Positions 11,346-22,699 of a DNA stretch of 64,000 nucleotides are shown piece by piece. This DNA comes from Bradysia coprophila (lineage: Eukaryota; Arthropoda; Insecta; Diptera; Sciaridae). The DNA lies in assembly GCF_014529535.1 (NCBI RefSeq), contig NW_023503496.1, positions 3,066,799 through 3,130,798 of the forward strand, written 5' to 3'. A program made the translations under genes and the position numbers. Each line of letters opens with the position of its first letter. Positions within the stretch are counted from its first letter, which is position 1. The notes under the pieces are model-generated. The model saw nothing but the letters and a program-made list of their open reading frames with translations. It did not search any database and had not been told where the DNA came from.

Positions 11346-14300
11346 TATTGTAACGCTGGTTTCATAGGAGTTTGAATTTATAACTTAATGAAGAGAAACT
11401 TACTTTTCCAATAAAATCGAAGACACCAAGAAATGCTCTGGCATACAAATTTTGTCGCATTTTGTCTCTTGCTTGAATCAGCTCTTGTAAACTCTCTTCA
11501 CCTTCTTCGATCAAGTCTACAATTTCATTTACCAGTTTTTCTAGTGCATTGTTCATGTTACCCGTCGCCTTTTTAATAGCTGGTTCCACCTTCTTCTCCA
11601 TCAATTCTAGTCCCTCCTGTACTTTGAGCTCAATCTCACTTATATATTCATCTCGAATCTCAATGGCTGATTGCTTTCTGTCATCTACTACAATGGCGTC
11701 AATTTTCTTCAAACTCTCCGTCATAAATGTTTCTAAATCGACTATCAGACTCTTGGACTTATATTGAAAATCCAATGCACATAGTTTGCTCAAACAAGCC
11801 GTGTAAACGGTTGAGAGTGCAAGTCTTTCAACATTTGTACCACTCAAACGATTTACTGCTCCGTATGCATTGATTCGTTTCAACAAAGAGTTGTAGTACT
11901 TTGATGAGTTGAAATGTTGATACAATTTGTAAAATTGAGCTTCTAACGTTGTCAGCTCATGTAGAAAGCCGTAGGTGTTGTACAAATACTCTTGCATTTG
12001 TCGGGATTTGTTAATATTTTTGAAAAAGTTTAACAAATCATTTCGACGCAACGGATTTTCATTGGACAGCAAAAGAAGGATTTCTTTGTAATTGTTCAGC
12101 TGAGGTGTTAATTCACTAACAGGTATTTGCTTGTCTGGCTGTTTCTGACCCTCATTGTTTACACCATCGGTTCCCCTGTCACCTGAAACAAATGTGTTAT
12201 TTTATGTGTATGCCAAAAGATAAGTTAATTCTCAACGAATCTAACAAATTTTTTACCTGGATCTGAGTACCCTGTAACAACCCAGCTTCTATGTTCCCAT
12301 CCTCCGGCTGTTTTTGCGTCCTCAGTCATCATGTAATTGTACCAGCGGTAAGCTTGCCTGTCATTTGCGTGTTTAGCGGCATCTCCTCCTCGTCCACCAC
12401 TTCCAATTTTTCCGCTTTTTCCATCTGTGTGGCACAGTGTAGGACATCCGCTTGCCTGACCATAGAAATCCAATGTGATTGCTCCAGCAGTGTTGGGAAC
12501 ACCGCCAACTCCACCATTTCCACCGCGACTTCCATTCGTTGCTTTGTCATCTCCGAAAATGGTATACCATTCTTCTCGTTGGAAGACCAAAAGTAGAGGT
12601 ATAGGACATAGTACCGTTGTTTTGTATTTATTTTGTTTGTGACGTGTACTTGGCGCATGCCAATAATCAGTAGGAAGCCTTGGATCGACACCTGCTGTTC
12701 CGGGACCACCTTTTCCACCAGATTGTCCATTTCCACCATCTCCACCATTTGCGTGAATCAATAATCTCTCCCCACCAACAACTCTATCTGCTATGCCAAC
12801 GAAATGGCCAGCAGGTTGGCCAGGTTTTCCTGGCGAACCGGGCTTGCCTTCCGTTTCTCCGTGACCATCGTGTGCTGGACCATCATAAGACTCTCCTTTG
12901 TTTCCACTTAGATCAATTGTGAAATTGCCAGTAACATTCCATGTTGGTGATAACAGTAGAAGATGCAGTCCCGGTGCTTGCAACTCCTCATCAATGAACA
13001 GACCACAAGTACATGAAGCTGAAAGTACTTTAGCTTTCGGCTGCTTCTTGTATTCTTCTTTTATACGTTTCATGGTGAGAAATGGTGCACAAAGTTCTAG
13101 GACGTCTTTTTTGTAAGTTTTCGAAATTGGTTGTTGTAAACAAAGACGTACGACTGAATTGATTTCATTCATACGTTCTTCGTCCATACGTAAACTTCCA
13201 ACTGTTGTCTTGTACAAATTCAGCTTCTCCAAAAACTGATCAATGTTTGCTGATGTGATTTTAAGACCTTGGGTCGATTTGGGCATTCCCCAATCATTGA
13301 TGTCAGCCACGTTGTACAGTTCTGTACTTTGTTGTATCTGGTACTGACTCAAAGCATCATAAACTCGAAACAACAAAACAAACCAAGCGTGTACTTCGTT
13401 AGATAGTTTGGCAATATCTTCAAATGCAAGTTTCGGTACGTTTTGAATGTCATCTCGTTCAAGCATGTTTTCCAGAAAAATCATGAAGTCAACGTGCTTG
13501 CTCAGCTCGTCGACACGTACGCATACATTGGCCTTAGCTAGCCGTTCTCGGAAACATTCAATAGTATTTTTATCAATCCTATTCAAAGATTTCATGGCAT
13601 CCGAAATTGCTTGCACGCTTTCTTGCAACGTATTTAGATAGTCTTTCAGCAATTTCCAATCAACAGCTGCTTTGACACTCGTCCAAATTGTAGTTTCGAT
13701 ATCCGCAGCTATTTTGTTCAAGTCGTTTTCAATTTCGTCGTCAATTTCTTTCGCCAGCCGCAACATCTCGAGTTGTGTTGATTCCGCAAGTGTATACCCG
13801 AGATCTTTTCGAGACACCGGAACGTATGATGAGTCGTTGACAGCGTTAATAATGGTTGGTCTGGTTGCAATCATGAGTGGTGAACCTGACACCAACGGTC
13901 CTTCTTTTTCAGGATTTCGAAGAAGGCCTACACGCGTAAATTTTCCTGATTTTTTTGTTACCAGGGCCTCCACTATGAATTGTGCATTTTGCAGAGCTTT
14001 AATTGTGTCTGGATTTGTTTCAACTTCTAAGCGACTTTTCAAGCCATGGGTAACGTCGTTTTCAAGGATATACACAATACCACCCATTACATCTTTATCT
14101 CAAACGTCATCATTGCTGTTGTTGGGTGTCTTGGTTGATACCATTGCAAATGCGTCTTTGAACTTTGATGTGTCTTTGATAAGCTCACCCAAATTACAAA
14201 GTGTGTCAATAAAACCATCTCGATCCATTCCGACAGCAGAATTGTAATCGACACAAAGTAGCACTTTGATTTCGGAACAACGTTCAAAGACCAATCTTGT

Positions 14301-14431
14301 CAGGTAAGAAGTTGCAATTGCAATTGCAGCGCCACGGTTTTCTTTAAAGCCAGGCAAATCGTAATACGCCGTGTCCCTTGTCGTGTTAATGAACAATTCC
14401 GGATACAGTGTTTGCGACTCCGTTGATTTGC

Positions 14432-15960
14432 CTAATGCAAAGACCGTTTTTGATTGATAGCATAATACTTCTTTAGCAACATTTTAATGCATAAATTGAA
14501 TAGTACAAACGGGATCAGCTTGTAAAAGGGAAGCGATCAGAAATATAAAAAATTCCACCTAATTAAGAATGAACGTGACAACTAAAACCGAATGGATCAA
14601 TTGGACCAAATGGACCAATTGGACCAGCTAATTTTTCTTCAGTGTACCAGTCTGAGGAATTGTCGAACCGAATCTTGCATAGAGCAAACATCAAACATTT
14701 CCCGGTTTGCGTCTATCATTGAAAATTATCCGGCCGAATTGACACCAACAGACCAATAAACATATGCGAAGTGCTTTTTAACGTTACAATTGCTCAACGG
14801 ACTGTTTAAAGACAAGTTTTATGTACAGTTCAAGTTTTCAGTTGAGGTTATGACGGAATTGTTCAGGTGTCAAAAATGACAACGTCAAAAATGTCAATGT
14901 CAAAACTGTCACTTCACGACAGAAAGTTTCGATGTGGTTTGGCTCTAAAAAAGATTTTCTTGAAGTCACAAAAATTGATAAACGCACTCAGTACAGATTG
15001 TGTGTGAAATCAATTTGAAGAAAATGTTTTTTTAGTAAAATTCGAACTTTTGTTTTTGTTAAGTTGCCCTTTTTTACTTGGTAGAGGTTGACGCAATTTG
15101 TGTGTCACCGCCTTCGTGATCAACTCAGAGTTGTCTTAACCTGTTCTTTCAGAACCTTGGATTTCTCACACAATCTGTCTGAGTGTGAGAAAGTTCACTA
15201 GCCAATAAAATAATATTTAAATTAAATAAACGATTGCGGTTTTAGACTGTTGAGACCAAGGGCAATCTGGGGATGTAAGCAAACCCTCTCCTAGAGGAGA
15301 TACTTCAGTTGGGCCGTTTCAAGAAATTTAAACGAAATTTATGTTGTAATTCGTAAAATAATTTGATCGAACTAACCACTGTGTCCTCGTCTAACAAGAA
15401 TACAACAACGTATGTATGGGAAACACTAATACTCATCGATATAATATAGGGTAGATAAGTAATGTCATAGCAACGTTATTCGGAAAGATCACATGGATGT
15501 ATGTGTAACGTAACTTACGCTTTGAGAAAGCGTGCGAAATAATGTCATGCAAATATTTATTTGAAAATAATTGAAACTCTGCTTTTCTCAATTTCCTTTT
15601 TCTCTTCGTTTTGTGTTGTGATTCGTATTTTTTGCACTTATATGTGTGCTATATTTCCGAAATTTCGTTCTTCGTGTCTCATTATCTACAGTATATTATA
15701 TCGATGCTAATACTCTATCTAGCAAACAAACTATCAGCTCTCTGTGTCAAATTCACACCTTATTTCTTTGTGTTCTACAAACACTATTCCACATTTTGAC
15801 TGACTACGCTGTAATTTACATGTAAATGCCAAAGGCTACTTGACACTTTCACCACCTAAATACAAGTAGTTTGTCTGCTAGAGAGAGTATTGGAAACACG
15901 TTAATATTTCTAAATTTTAAGTCACTTGAAATGATTTTGTAAGAAGCATGTGTGTCATAC
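14432..15960. other. Intron 3 of copy 1 (coding numbering)
   Basis: A 1.5-kb intron, against 1.2 kb in copy 2. It holds a foldback of the family beginning CAAGGTTCTGAAAGAACAGG, seen near 14980-15190 and again at 31481-31746, 35420-35560 and 60723-60930. No separate gene is visible; the ORF at 15611-15799 is AT-rich chance. Confidence 0.5.
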
Positions 15961-16479
15961 CCGGCTTACTAATCTTGCCATCTTTGTCCAAGATCACCAA
16001 TTGTCCAATCTTGGGTGGATATTTTTCGGCATACATACGAGAATAATCCGACGCAACAAAGACCACACACGTCGATTTCCTGAAATTTCGAATTTACCTT
16101 ATCTTTGATTGCAGCTAACAATATTCGTTAATCATACCCAACGCCAGTATTTCCAGCCACCAGAACAGCACGTGGAAAGTCTTCATCAAACAAAATTTTA
16201 GCTTCTCCTTCTTTCACCAAACGATAGGCTTCGTCAATTACGGCATTCCCAGATGATTGAATCATTTTGCTAGATTCAAGTATACGTAAACCTAACAGAT
16301 GGAACGATCATTTAAGCCAACATTATTGAGACGATTTTTCGTTAAATTCATCCGGAAAAATTTACCATTGCTAGGGCGTCGTCTTGCCAGAGTCTTTTCA
16401 CGTGCTACATTCGACTGCATCGGAATTTTGGTTTGTTTTACGCCTGCAAAAATTAATCAAGTTGTCATTATGTAGAAGG

Positions 16480-17270
16480 GCATTTCGTCAAAAAAAGTGA
16501 TTTTCGTTCCTATTGAGTCAATGCGCTCGAAGAACAGGCGCGAGAACAGAATTAAAATAAGAGGCCTCCACGACGCAGTAGTCTAAAATTCTCATAAGCT
16601 TTTTTAACAAACAAAATTTTGAAGAACGCCAATATAAAATCGGAGGTACAATGTAGATATTTCATTTCTTTGGTAACTTTACCGTTATTTTCAACGGCGT
16701 TTATATACAATAGTAGTTTACAGTACATGCTGCGAATATGATTCATTATGTAGAGGTACAATTTTGAGATAAGAGCAACTCACAATTGTGTGTTTTAGCC
16801 GTGTCAAAATAACAGTTTTCAAACCGAGGTGCTTAAAACACACGCCACACGCATGAGATTGCGAGTTACAAAACTATTTCCTCATGTAATGAATCATGTC
16901 AGCAGCATGGATTGTAGTCTATTTTATTGCTTCCCATGCGAAAATTGATTATTATCAATTTCTTAACGCAGTTACAAAAAACTTCTCTTAATACGATTAT
17001 ATCGGAAGGCAAAACCAACAAAACTTTGTTGCTATATACCACATTTATGCAATTCAGTGAGCGAATTCGATACTTACCTGTGTGCAGTGTCATATGAATC
17101 AGTTTTATTTGATCCAAAAATCAATGCGAAAAAAAATTTATCGCACCCAAAATACATCGACACGATCGTAATCATCAAATGTAATAACAACTGTTTTCAA
17201 TACTGTTAGAACAACTGTTTTTGCAACAGTTGTAACACGTTTTCAGTGGATTTCAATTTCAGTTTCAGTT
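16480..17270. repeat. Transposon-derived insert in first intron of copy 1
   Basis: A block of about 4 kb (16480-20600) has no counterpart at the same place in copy 2 and separates coding exon 1 from its upstream region. Its edges share an inverted segment: AGAGGCCTCCACGACGCAGT at 16560-16580 reappears as the complement at about 21010-21030. Another inverted pair, CAATTCAGTGAGCGAATTC near 17050 and GAATTCGCTCACTGAATTG near 18602, flanks the element at 17274-18556. No coding capacity seen. Confidence 0.55.
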
Positions 17271-17273
17271 TTT

Positions 17274-18556
17274 AGCCCCGTACGAAGTACAAAGGGGCTT
17301 ATAGGATTACGATGCCGTGTGTAATTGATGGAATTCGAAGCAGACGGTAAGGGCAAAGTGTTTGCCTATGTTCATAGATAACGAATCCGCAATAAAAATT
17401 TTGTCTGTCCGTCTGTCCGTCTGTCTGTCCGTCACGTCGATATCTTGAGTAAATCAAATCCGATTTCAATTTTTTTTTCCCTGAAAGATAGTCCAAATAG
17501 TGAGGCTAAGTTCGAAGATGGGCATATTTGGGTCGGCCCTTCGTGAGTTAGGGCCGCCTAAGTGCTTTAAGGTCTTTTGGGGATATTTACGGCAAAAAAA
17601 ACGATGGAAATGCAAATGAAACGGCAAAAGATAGGTATTGTCGATACCGATTCAGTTTATTAAAATCGGGTGAATGGACCGTGAGTTAGAGCCCTAGAAG
17701 TGAAAGGCTACTCGGCCCTAAGTGTATTTTGCATATAACTCGAGTAAATTTGATCCGATTTTCCTAAATTTTGTTTCATTTGAAAGGTAATCGAACACCG
17801 AATAGAATGTTGTTGAAAAAAAAAATTGGGTCCTTGGATTAAGGCCGCTCCACGGCCCTAAGTGTGTTTTGCATATAACTCGAGTAAATTTGATCCGATT
17901 TTCCTAATTTATTTTTCATTTGAAAGGTAATCGAACACCGAATAGAATGATGGCAAAAAAAGTTTCAAATTTGGGTCCTGGGACTAAGGCCGCTACTCGG
18001 CCCTAAGTGTATTTTGCATATAACTCGAGTAAATTTCATCCGATTTTCCTAATTTTTTTTTCATTTAAAAGGTAGTTGAACACCGAATAGAATGTTGTTG
18101 AAAAAAATCAAAATTTGGGTCGTTGGACTAAGCCCGCTACTCGGCCCTAAGTGTATTTTGCATATAACTCGAGTAAATTTCATCCGATTTTCCTAATTTT
18201 TGTTTCATTTGGAAGGTAATCGAAGGCCGAATAGAATACTGTTGAAAAAAAAAAATTTGGGTCGTTGGACTAAGGCCGTAACTTGGCCTTAGGCCTCTCA
18301 ATAAATTAAAATTTTAGGTCAACTTGAAATTTGTGTAACATTTGAAAGGAACGTCGTACGGGGCTTCGTAATTGCGCTATGCGCAATTTTTAAGACGTAC
18401 ACATTTCATAAGAATTTTACTTTACCGACGTTTACGGGCGCAGTAGGCTTACGGTAAGAGTAGGGCGACGGACGAACTAGGGTCACGTACGCAATAGATG
18501 TACGGGTTTGTACGGGGCTCAGTCGCAGCAAACGCTCCGACTGTTCTGATGGCTCG
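17274..18556 (+). mobile_element. AGCCCCGTACG element, full length
   Basis: Begins TTTTT-AGCCCCGTACGAAGTAC and ends CTGTTCTGATGGCTCG-TTTT, the same termini as the copies at 37708, 41210 and 61116. Inside are a (GTCT/GTCC)n microsatellite near 17400-17432 and four to five tandem units of the CTCGGCCCTAAGTGT...TAACTCGAGTAAATTT type. These are followed by the CGTACGGGGCTTCGTAATTG motif with the TTGCGCTATGCGCAA palindrome. No ORF resembles a transposase, so it is a non-autonomous element of unknown class. Confidence 0.8.
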
Positions 18557-18625
18557 TTTTAGTGAAAATTTTGTTTTTGTGGTTTGTTTTGTAGGCTTGG
18601 GGAATTCGCTCACTGAATTGCATAA

Positions 18626-18770
18626 AACGTTGTATGAACCACGAATCGTATGCTGGAATATTATCGTACACGATATCTTGTCAACCTCGGCTTCGCCTTC
18701 GGTTGCCAATCTACATCTAGTGCGATAAAATACCTTCACACGACGATTCTTGTTTCATAAATAACTGTTG
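18626..18770. repeat. Hairpin element, shared-core family
   Basis: Inverted repeat starting AACGTTGTATGAACCACGAA and ending with TTTCATAAATAACTG, with a central GTCAACCTCGGCTTCGCC core and CTACATCTAGTGCG. The core recurs in hairpins at 45664, 51198, 57825, 58605 and 63805, with different outer arms. Confidence 0.6.
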
Positions 18771-19139
18771 CAAACGAATCAGTATAACGCCGAAATCGGC
18801 TTTCACTTCTACAAAAAAGATCCAGAAAACAACACTTATTTCACATTGGTATTGTTACAACACTATAATCACAACAGATGTCATACCATCACAAGCAAAG
18901 CAACGATCGCAAAGCAGTTGGTGGCATGTTGTTGAATTGTTTTTCCGTTTGCTAAAATTTGCTAGAATTTGCCGTTACCATTATGAAAATCTGTCTATTT
19001 TTGGATCAATTCTGGTGGGTCAGTCTATGACTAACTAAAAATAGATAGATTTATGAAAATTTGGCCTCTTCAGAGCAAAAACATGGGCCCTGACAAGATC
19101 TGGCTACAACGAAAAAAATCCTTATTTTACTCCCTGGGG

Positions 19140-19228
19140 CGACAGACGCACTAATAGGGTCACGTACGCAATAGATTTACGGTTCGTACGGGGCTCAGTC
19201 GCAGCAAACGATGTTCTGATGCCTCATT
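19140..19228 (+). repeat. 3' end remnant of an AGCCCCGTACG element
   Basis: Contains GGGTCACGTACGCAATAGAT, TACGGGGCTCAGTCGCAGCA and TTCTGATGCCTC, matching the last 90 bases of the full elements. The 5' part is absent. Confidence 0.65.
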
Positions 19229-19248
19229 TTGATTATACTAATTATTTG

Positions 19249-19778
19249 AGGACGCCAGCTTTTTTGGACAAAAACGATAATGTCCAACAATAACAATAAT
19301 TCCCAACAATAATGCCCGTCAAAAATGGCGACCATTGTGAATGCATACACATGTACATGTCAATTTTCTATTTATTTTTGATTTTTATTCTAATTTGTAG
19401 GAAGCTAACGACATTGAGCTGGAAAAAATTGTTTCAATTTACAACACGCTGTACGACGACAAACATTATATGTTCCGCTTGCAGGTTAAGCACGTGTTTG
19501 CTGTGTAGTGGATGATGTTTGTCGTCGACGTTTACGTTGAAAGATGAACAGATTTTTTGCCAGCTTAATGTCGTTAGCTTCCTACAAATTAGATCTACGG
19601 ATTGCAGCAATAAAAACAGATCCGGACTCACTTTTAGAATAAAAATCAAAAATAAATGAAAATTGACTCGTCCGTGTGTATGCATTCACAACGGTCGCCA
19701 TTTTTGACGGGGCAATATTGTTGGGAATTATTGTTATTGTTGGACATTATCGTTTTTCTCCAAAAAAGCTGGCGTCCT
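19249..19778. mobile_element. Foldback element with long inverted arms
   Basis: The terminal sequence AGGACGCCAGCTTTTTTGGA is repeated in inverted orientation at the right end. The arms stay complementary for about 250 bases each, including CAAAAATGGCGACC/GGTCGCCATTTTTG and GGAAGCTAACGACATT/AATGTCGTTAGCTTCC, with only a short central gap. It contains no coding frame; the ORFs at 19312 and 19434 are the two arms. Target duplications could not be fixed. Confidence 0.75.
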
Positions 19779-20599
19779 CTATTATTCTTAAAATTATCCC
19801 ATAAAATGTCCCCTACTAATTCTTATTGAGACGACATCTGAACGGCATAGTGAACGGACGTGTTTATACGTCGCTCTCTGAAAGTGTTTCTTTTGTGCTT
19901 CTTTGTGTAAATAGATTTGTGGTTTTGTCTAACTTTGTGCTGCTTTTTGATGATTTCGATGTTTTTTGGCTAATTATGTGTGGTCAAATAGTGAAATAAT
20001 TTAAAATTTATTGACAAAATCAAAATCGTTTGCTCGTGAACTACTTTTTCTTTGATCAATATGTACGGCTTGTACAATTCTATTGTTCTCTTTTGTTAAC
20101 GGACATGTGCTTATGAACAGCAATGATTTTGTTTGGATTTACAATGAAATTTCTGATACTCTTCGCCGTATGGCTCTATGTCGGGACTCTTAATGAACCT
20201 GATTCTAATGATCCACGGATCTCTTGCGATCTCTTGCCTAATGGCTCATGACATTATTGAATGTGTAAACTATCTAATTGTTATTTACAGCTGTAGCGGT
20301 ACTTGGACTTCTTTTGAGCAAAACTAAGTTAAAATTCATATTGAACAGTGAATTTGTTTTGTAAGGAAAATTTCCATTGGAAATGCAGAATGATATTTTT
20401 ATCGGTACAAACGGTACAGGCTTCTGTATACGCTTTGTACAAGACTTTTTGTTTTTTTTTTCATATTCAGACATGTGATTGCTACACCGTTAGTTTGGGA
20501 TAGTCCCATACAACAGCGAATGTCTAACCCAACCCCAAAGCCAGTACAATGGGCCCAAACGGAGGCCCCCGTGCGTGCTCTACGCTAGTAGAGCGGCTT

Positions 20600-22330
20600 A
20601 CTTTAATAAAAAAAAAATCTTATTTCCGAAAATTTGCAAAAATATCAGCGATAGCGAAATTCTTACTCATAACGGATACGGCTATAATTAAATTATGTTT
20701 TTTTTTATCATATGTGAGTATGACCCTTATACATAAATGTTGAATTGAACAAGTAATATTTTGGTTATTGACGCACTCCAATAACGTTTCAACTGTCTGG
20801 TTGGACCCATTGAATAAAACCATATTATAAAACAAAATGAGAAATGATGTGGCAGAAGGTCGCACAGAGACAACGCACTTTAATAACACGCCCAAGAACA
20901 GATTTTTTTAACTGTCATTCGTCCTCTTTTTTTTTGTATGGAACGTCCGTAACGCAGTGGCCTATACCAACAAAAAAAACTGAATTTCTATGAGAATCTT
21001 AGACTACTGCGTCGTGGAGGCCTCTTATTTAATTCTGTTCTCGTGCCTGTTCTTGGAGTGCGTTGACAGAGAACAAAATACACTGGTACAGCTTCTCAAA
21101 GAAATACCAAATATCCTACAATTACGTAACATTTAAGCACGTAGTCAAATTTATAATATGTCACTGTGTGGTAAGATAACATTATGCATCAGCTCGGAGA
21201 GGGAGCTTGGTTTTATCTTTGCATCGTACACAAAAAATGCTATGCACCAATGTCCAAATGTTTATTTTGACGAGTTGGATTATGATCCGCGCCTTCGGCT
21301 TAGGATCGCAATCACTAACTCGTCAAAATAAACATTTGGACACAGGTGCATAATACAATCAGTTTTTAACAAGAGGTTCAGAGGACAGCATCCCCAAGTG
21401 AAGCGTTTTCAATTGTAGTGAGTAGATTTCCTGACAAATCCTTCCTGCTGCGCCACTTGTTCTATGTTACTTCAATCACTTTCCATTTGATTTTCTCTCA
21501 AACGAATATTTCCCGACACTTTTTATAAAAAGAAAACTTTCACTGGACTAATATCGTATAATTTGAGTACGTGCTTAAATATTACGTGATTTTAGGATAT
21601 TTGTACAGCTCTGCTACTGTAGCAGTGCTATGATATTTGGTATTTCTTTGAGAAGCTGGTATCGATAGACAATTCTTCCTGCACCAGCGTATTTTGTGCT
21701 CTGTGCGAACTTTTTCCATGTAAGAAACTCGTTGTGGAACCGAATAGAACAAAGTGTTTTTGAAACGGATTAACCCAGATATGCTTATCTGCTATATCTT
21801 TCTTCATCCACAAAAATTGATCTTTAATATTTAAAATTGTGAGACCTTCTTGGTAACCTGATCATTTAATTTGTGTAGCGTGTCCTTGTCCTTCCGGTTC
21901 TTCCTTACTTTATATGAATAATTTCGGTCGTGTTATAACGCTAGTTTTCATATCAAACATAACTCTTCACACGACTCTGAAAACCCTTAATAGCGCTGCT
22001 CAATCCGTTCACGACAAAACGACACTTAACGCGATTCTTTAAAACGTTCAGTAACAGTTTCACTCGATTTGAACTAATTAAACTAAACTTGGTCCACAGT
22101 TAGCCTGTCACACACAGCTATTCATCTGTTATCGATAACGACGACAAAAATAATAATAACAAGCTCTGGTTAGTATGGTGCTTTATGTGGTAAAATGCAT
22201 GTTAAAAAAATTGAAGTACAAGATTTGAAATCAACCGATTAAAAATACTTTCTATGATGCAATTAATAGACTCGATAACAATACTAGCCATTATATGCTT
22301 GCCGTCTGTAACATGTTTAACATTGAATAG
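20600..22330. other. Remainder of the first intron of copy 1
   Basis: From about 20620 the sequence again matches the upstream region of copy 2 (around 32580-32760, sharing TACGGCTATAAT and AACGTTTCAACTGTCTGG-like blocks), showing that the duplicated unit includes this DNA. A foldback follows at about 21080-21670. Its arms share TTCTCAAAGAAATACCAAAT and the complement, around a tight inner hairpin at 21251-21344 made of TGTCCAAATGTTTATTTTGA and its complement. No gene seen. Confidence 0.5.
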
Positions 22331-22333
22331 TAC

Positions 22334-22502
22334 CTGAGAGAAATGTTCCGTTGGAAGCACTAACAGAAATTTAAAATTGAACTAAATGCCTTTAGACAAA
22401 AACTTTACTTTTAACACAATTAACTAAAACCAAAACCCAAAAAATATTTTATTCTTTTCAGTCAATTTCCAATTCAATCCGTTCAAACTTCTTTAACGAT
22501 CT
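22334..22502 (-). promoter_or_regulatory. 5' noncoding exon and core promoter of copy 1
   Basis: Aligned to the copy 2 counterpart at 33626-33804. Initiator-like TCAGAT at 22499-22504, no ATG in the exon, and a donor CTCAG-GTACTA at the 3' end. The TATA position reads CATAAATA (about 22527-22534) instead of TATAAATA. Upstream, both copies share a conserved block with CGCTAACGCTAAAATC and ATTCGCTAATCACGAAAAT (about 22625-22690). Transcript support would be needed to confirm the exon. Confidence 0.45.
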
Positions 22503-22699
22503 GAGTGCAAATCTGCCGGTATGTCATATTTATGCCTAAATATCTTATCGAAAATTCAATTACGCACACCCAAAAAAATATTTCGACTTGGATATAAAGA
22601 TTAATTTTTTTTAAAGAAACTAACGCTAACGCTAACGCTAAAATCAAAAATACAAGGGTCGTTTACATCATTCGCTAATCACGAAAATATTAGCGCACC

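Larger units (their letters stand above)
8171..16420 (-). pseudogene. Large GTPase-like/collagen-like/coiled-coil protein, copy 1, with in-frame TGA
   Basis: Coding exons, 5' to 3' on the minus strand: 16366-16420, 16138-16291, 15961-16079, 12257-14431, 11404-12182, 9402-10115, 8171-9304. All junctions are GT-AG and the phases join to about 1709 codons. The protein matches copy 2 nearly residue for residue. The P-loop GNTGVGKST spans exons 2 and 3, and DLPG lies at the start of exon 4. Relative to copy 2, exon 4 lacks nine bases and has TGA instead of TCA at 14100-14102, which stops the frame about 220 codons in. The exon 3 donor is GTATGA rather than GTAAGA, and the TATA box is CATAAATA rather than TATAAATA. 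Everything downstream of the TGA is still open, so the loss is recent, or the stop is an assembly error, an allele or a readthrough codon. If translated from the next ATG (14087), a product lacking the GTPase part is also possible. Confidence 0.65.

Noticed and set aside
12329..12748. 139-aa minus-strand ORF rich in Met/Val/Glu
   Set aside because: Out-of-frame reading of the glycine-rich coding region of exon 4.
13672..14247. 191-aa plus-strand ORF
   Set aside because: Antisense shadow of exon 4 of large-gene copy 1; the corresponding shadow at copy 2 is broken.
18449..18739. ORFs on both strands over the element end
   Set aside because: They reappear with every element copy and are broken in several; repeat shadows, not genes.
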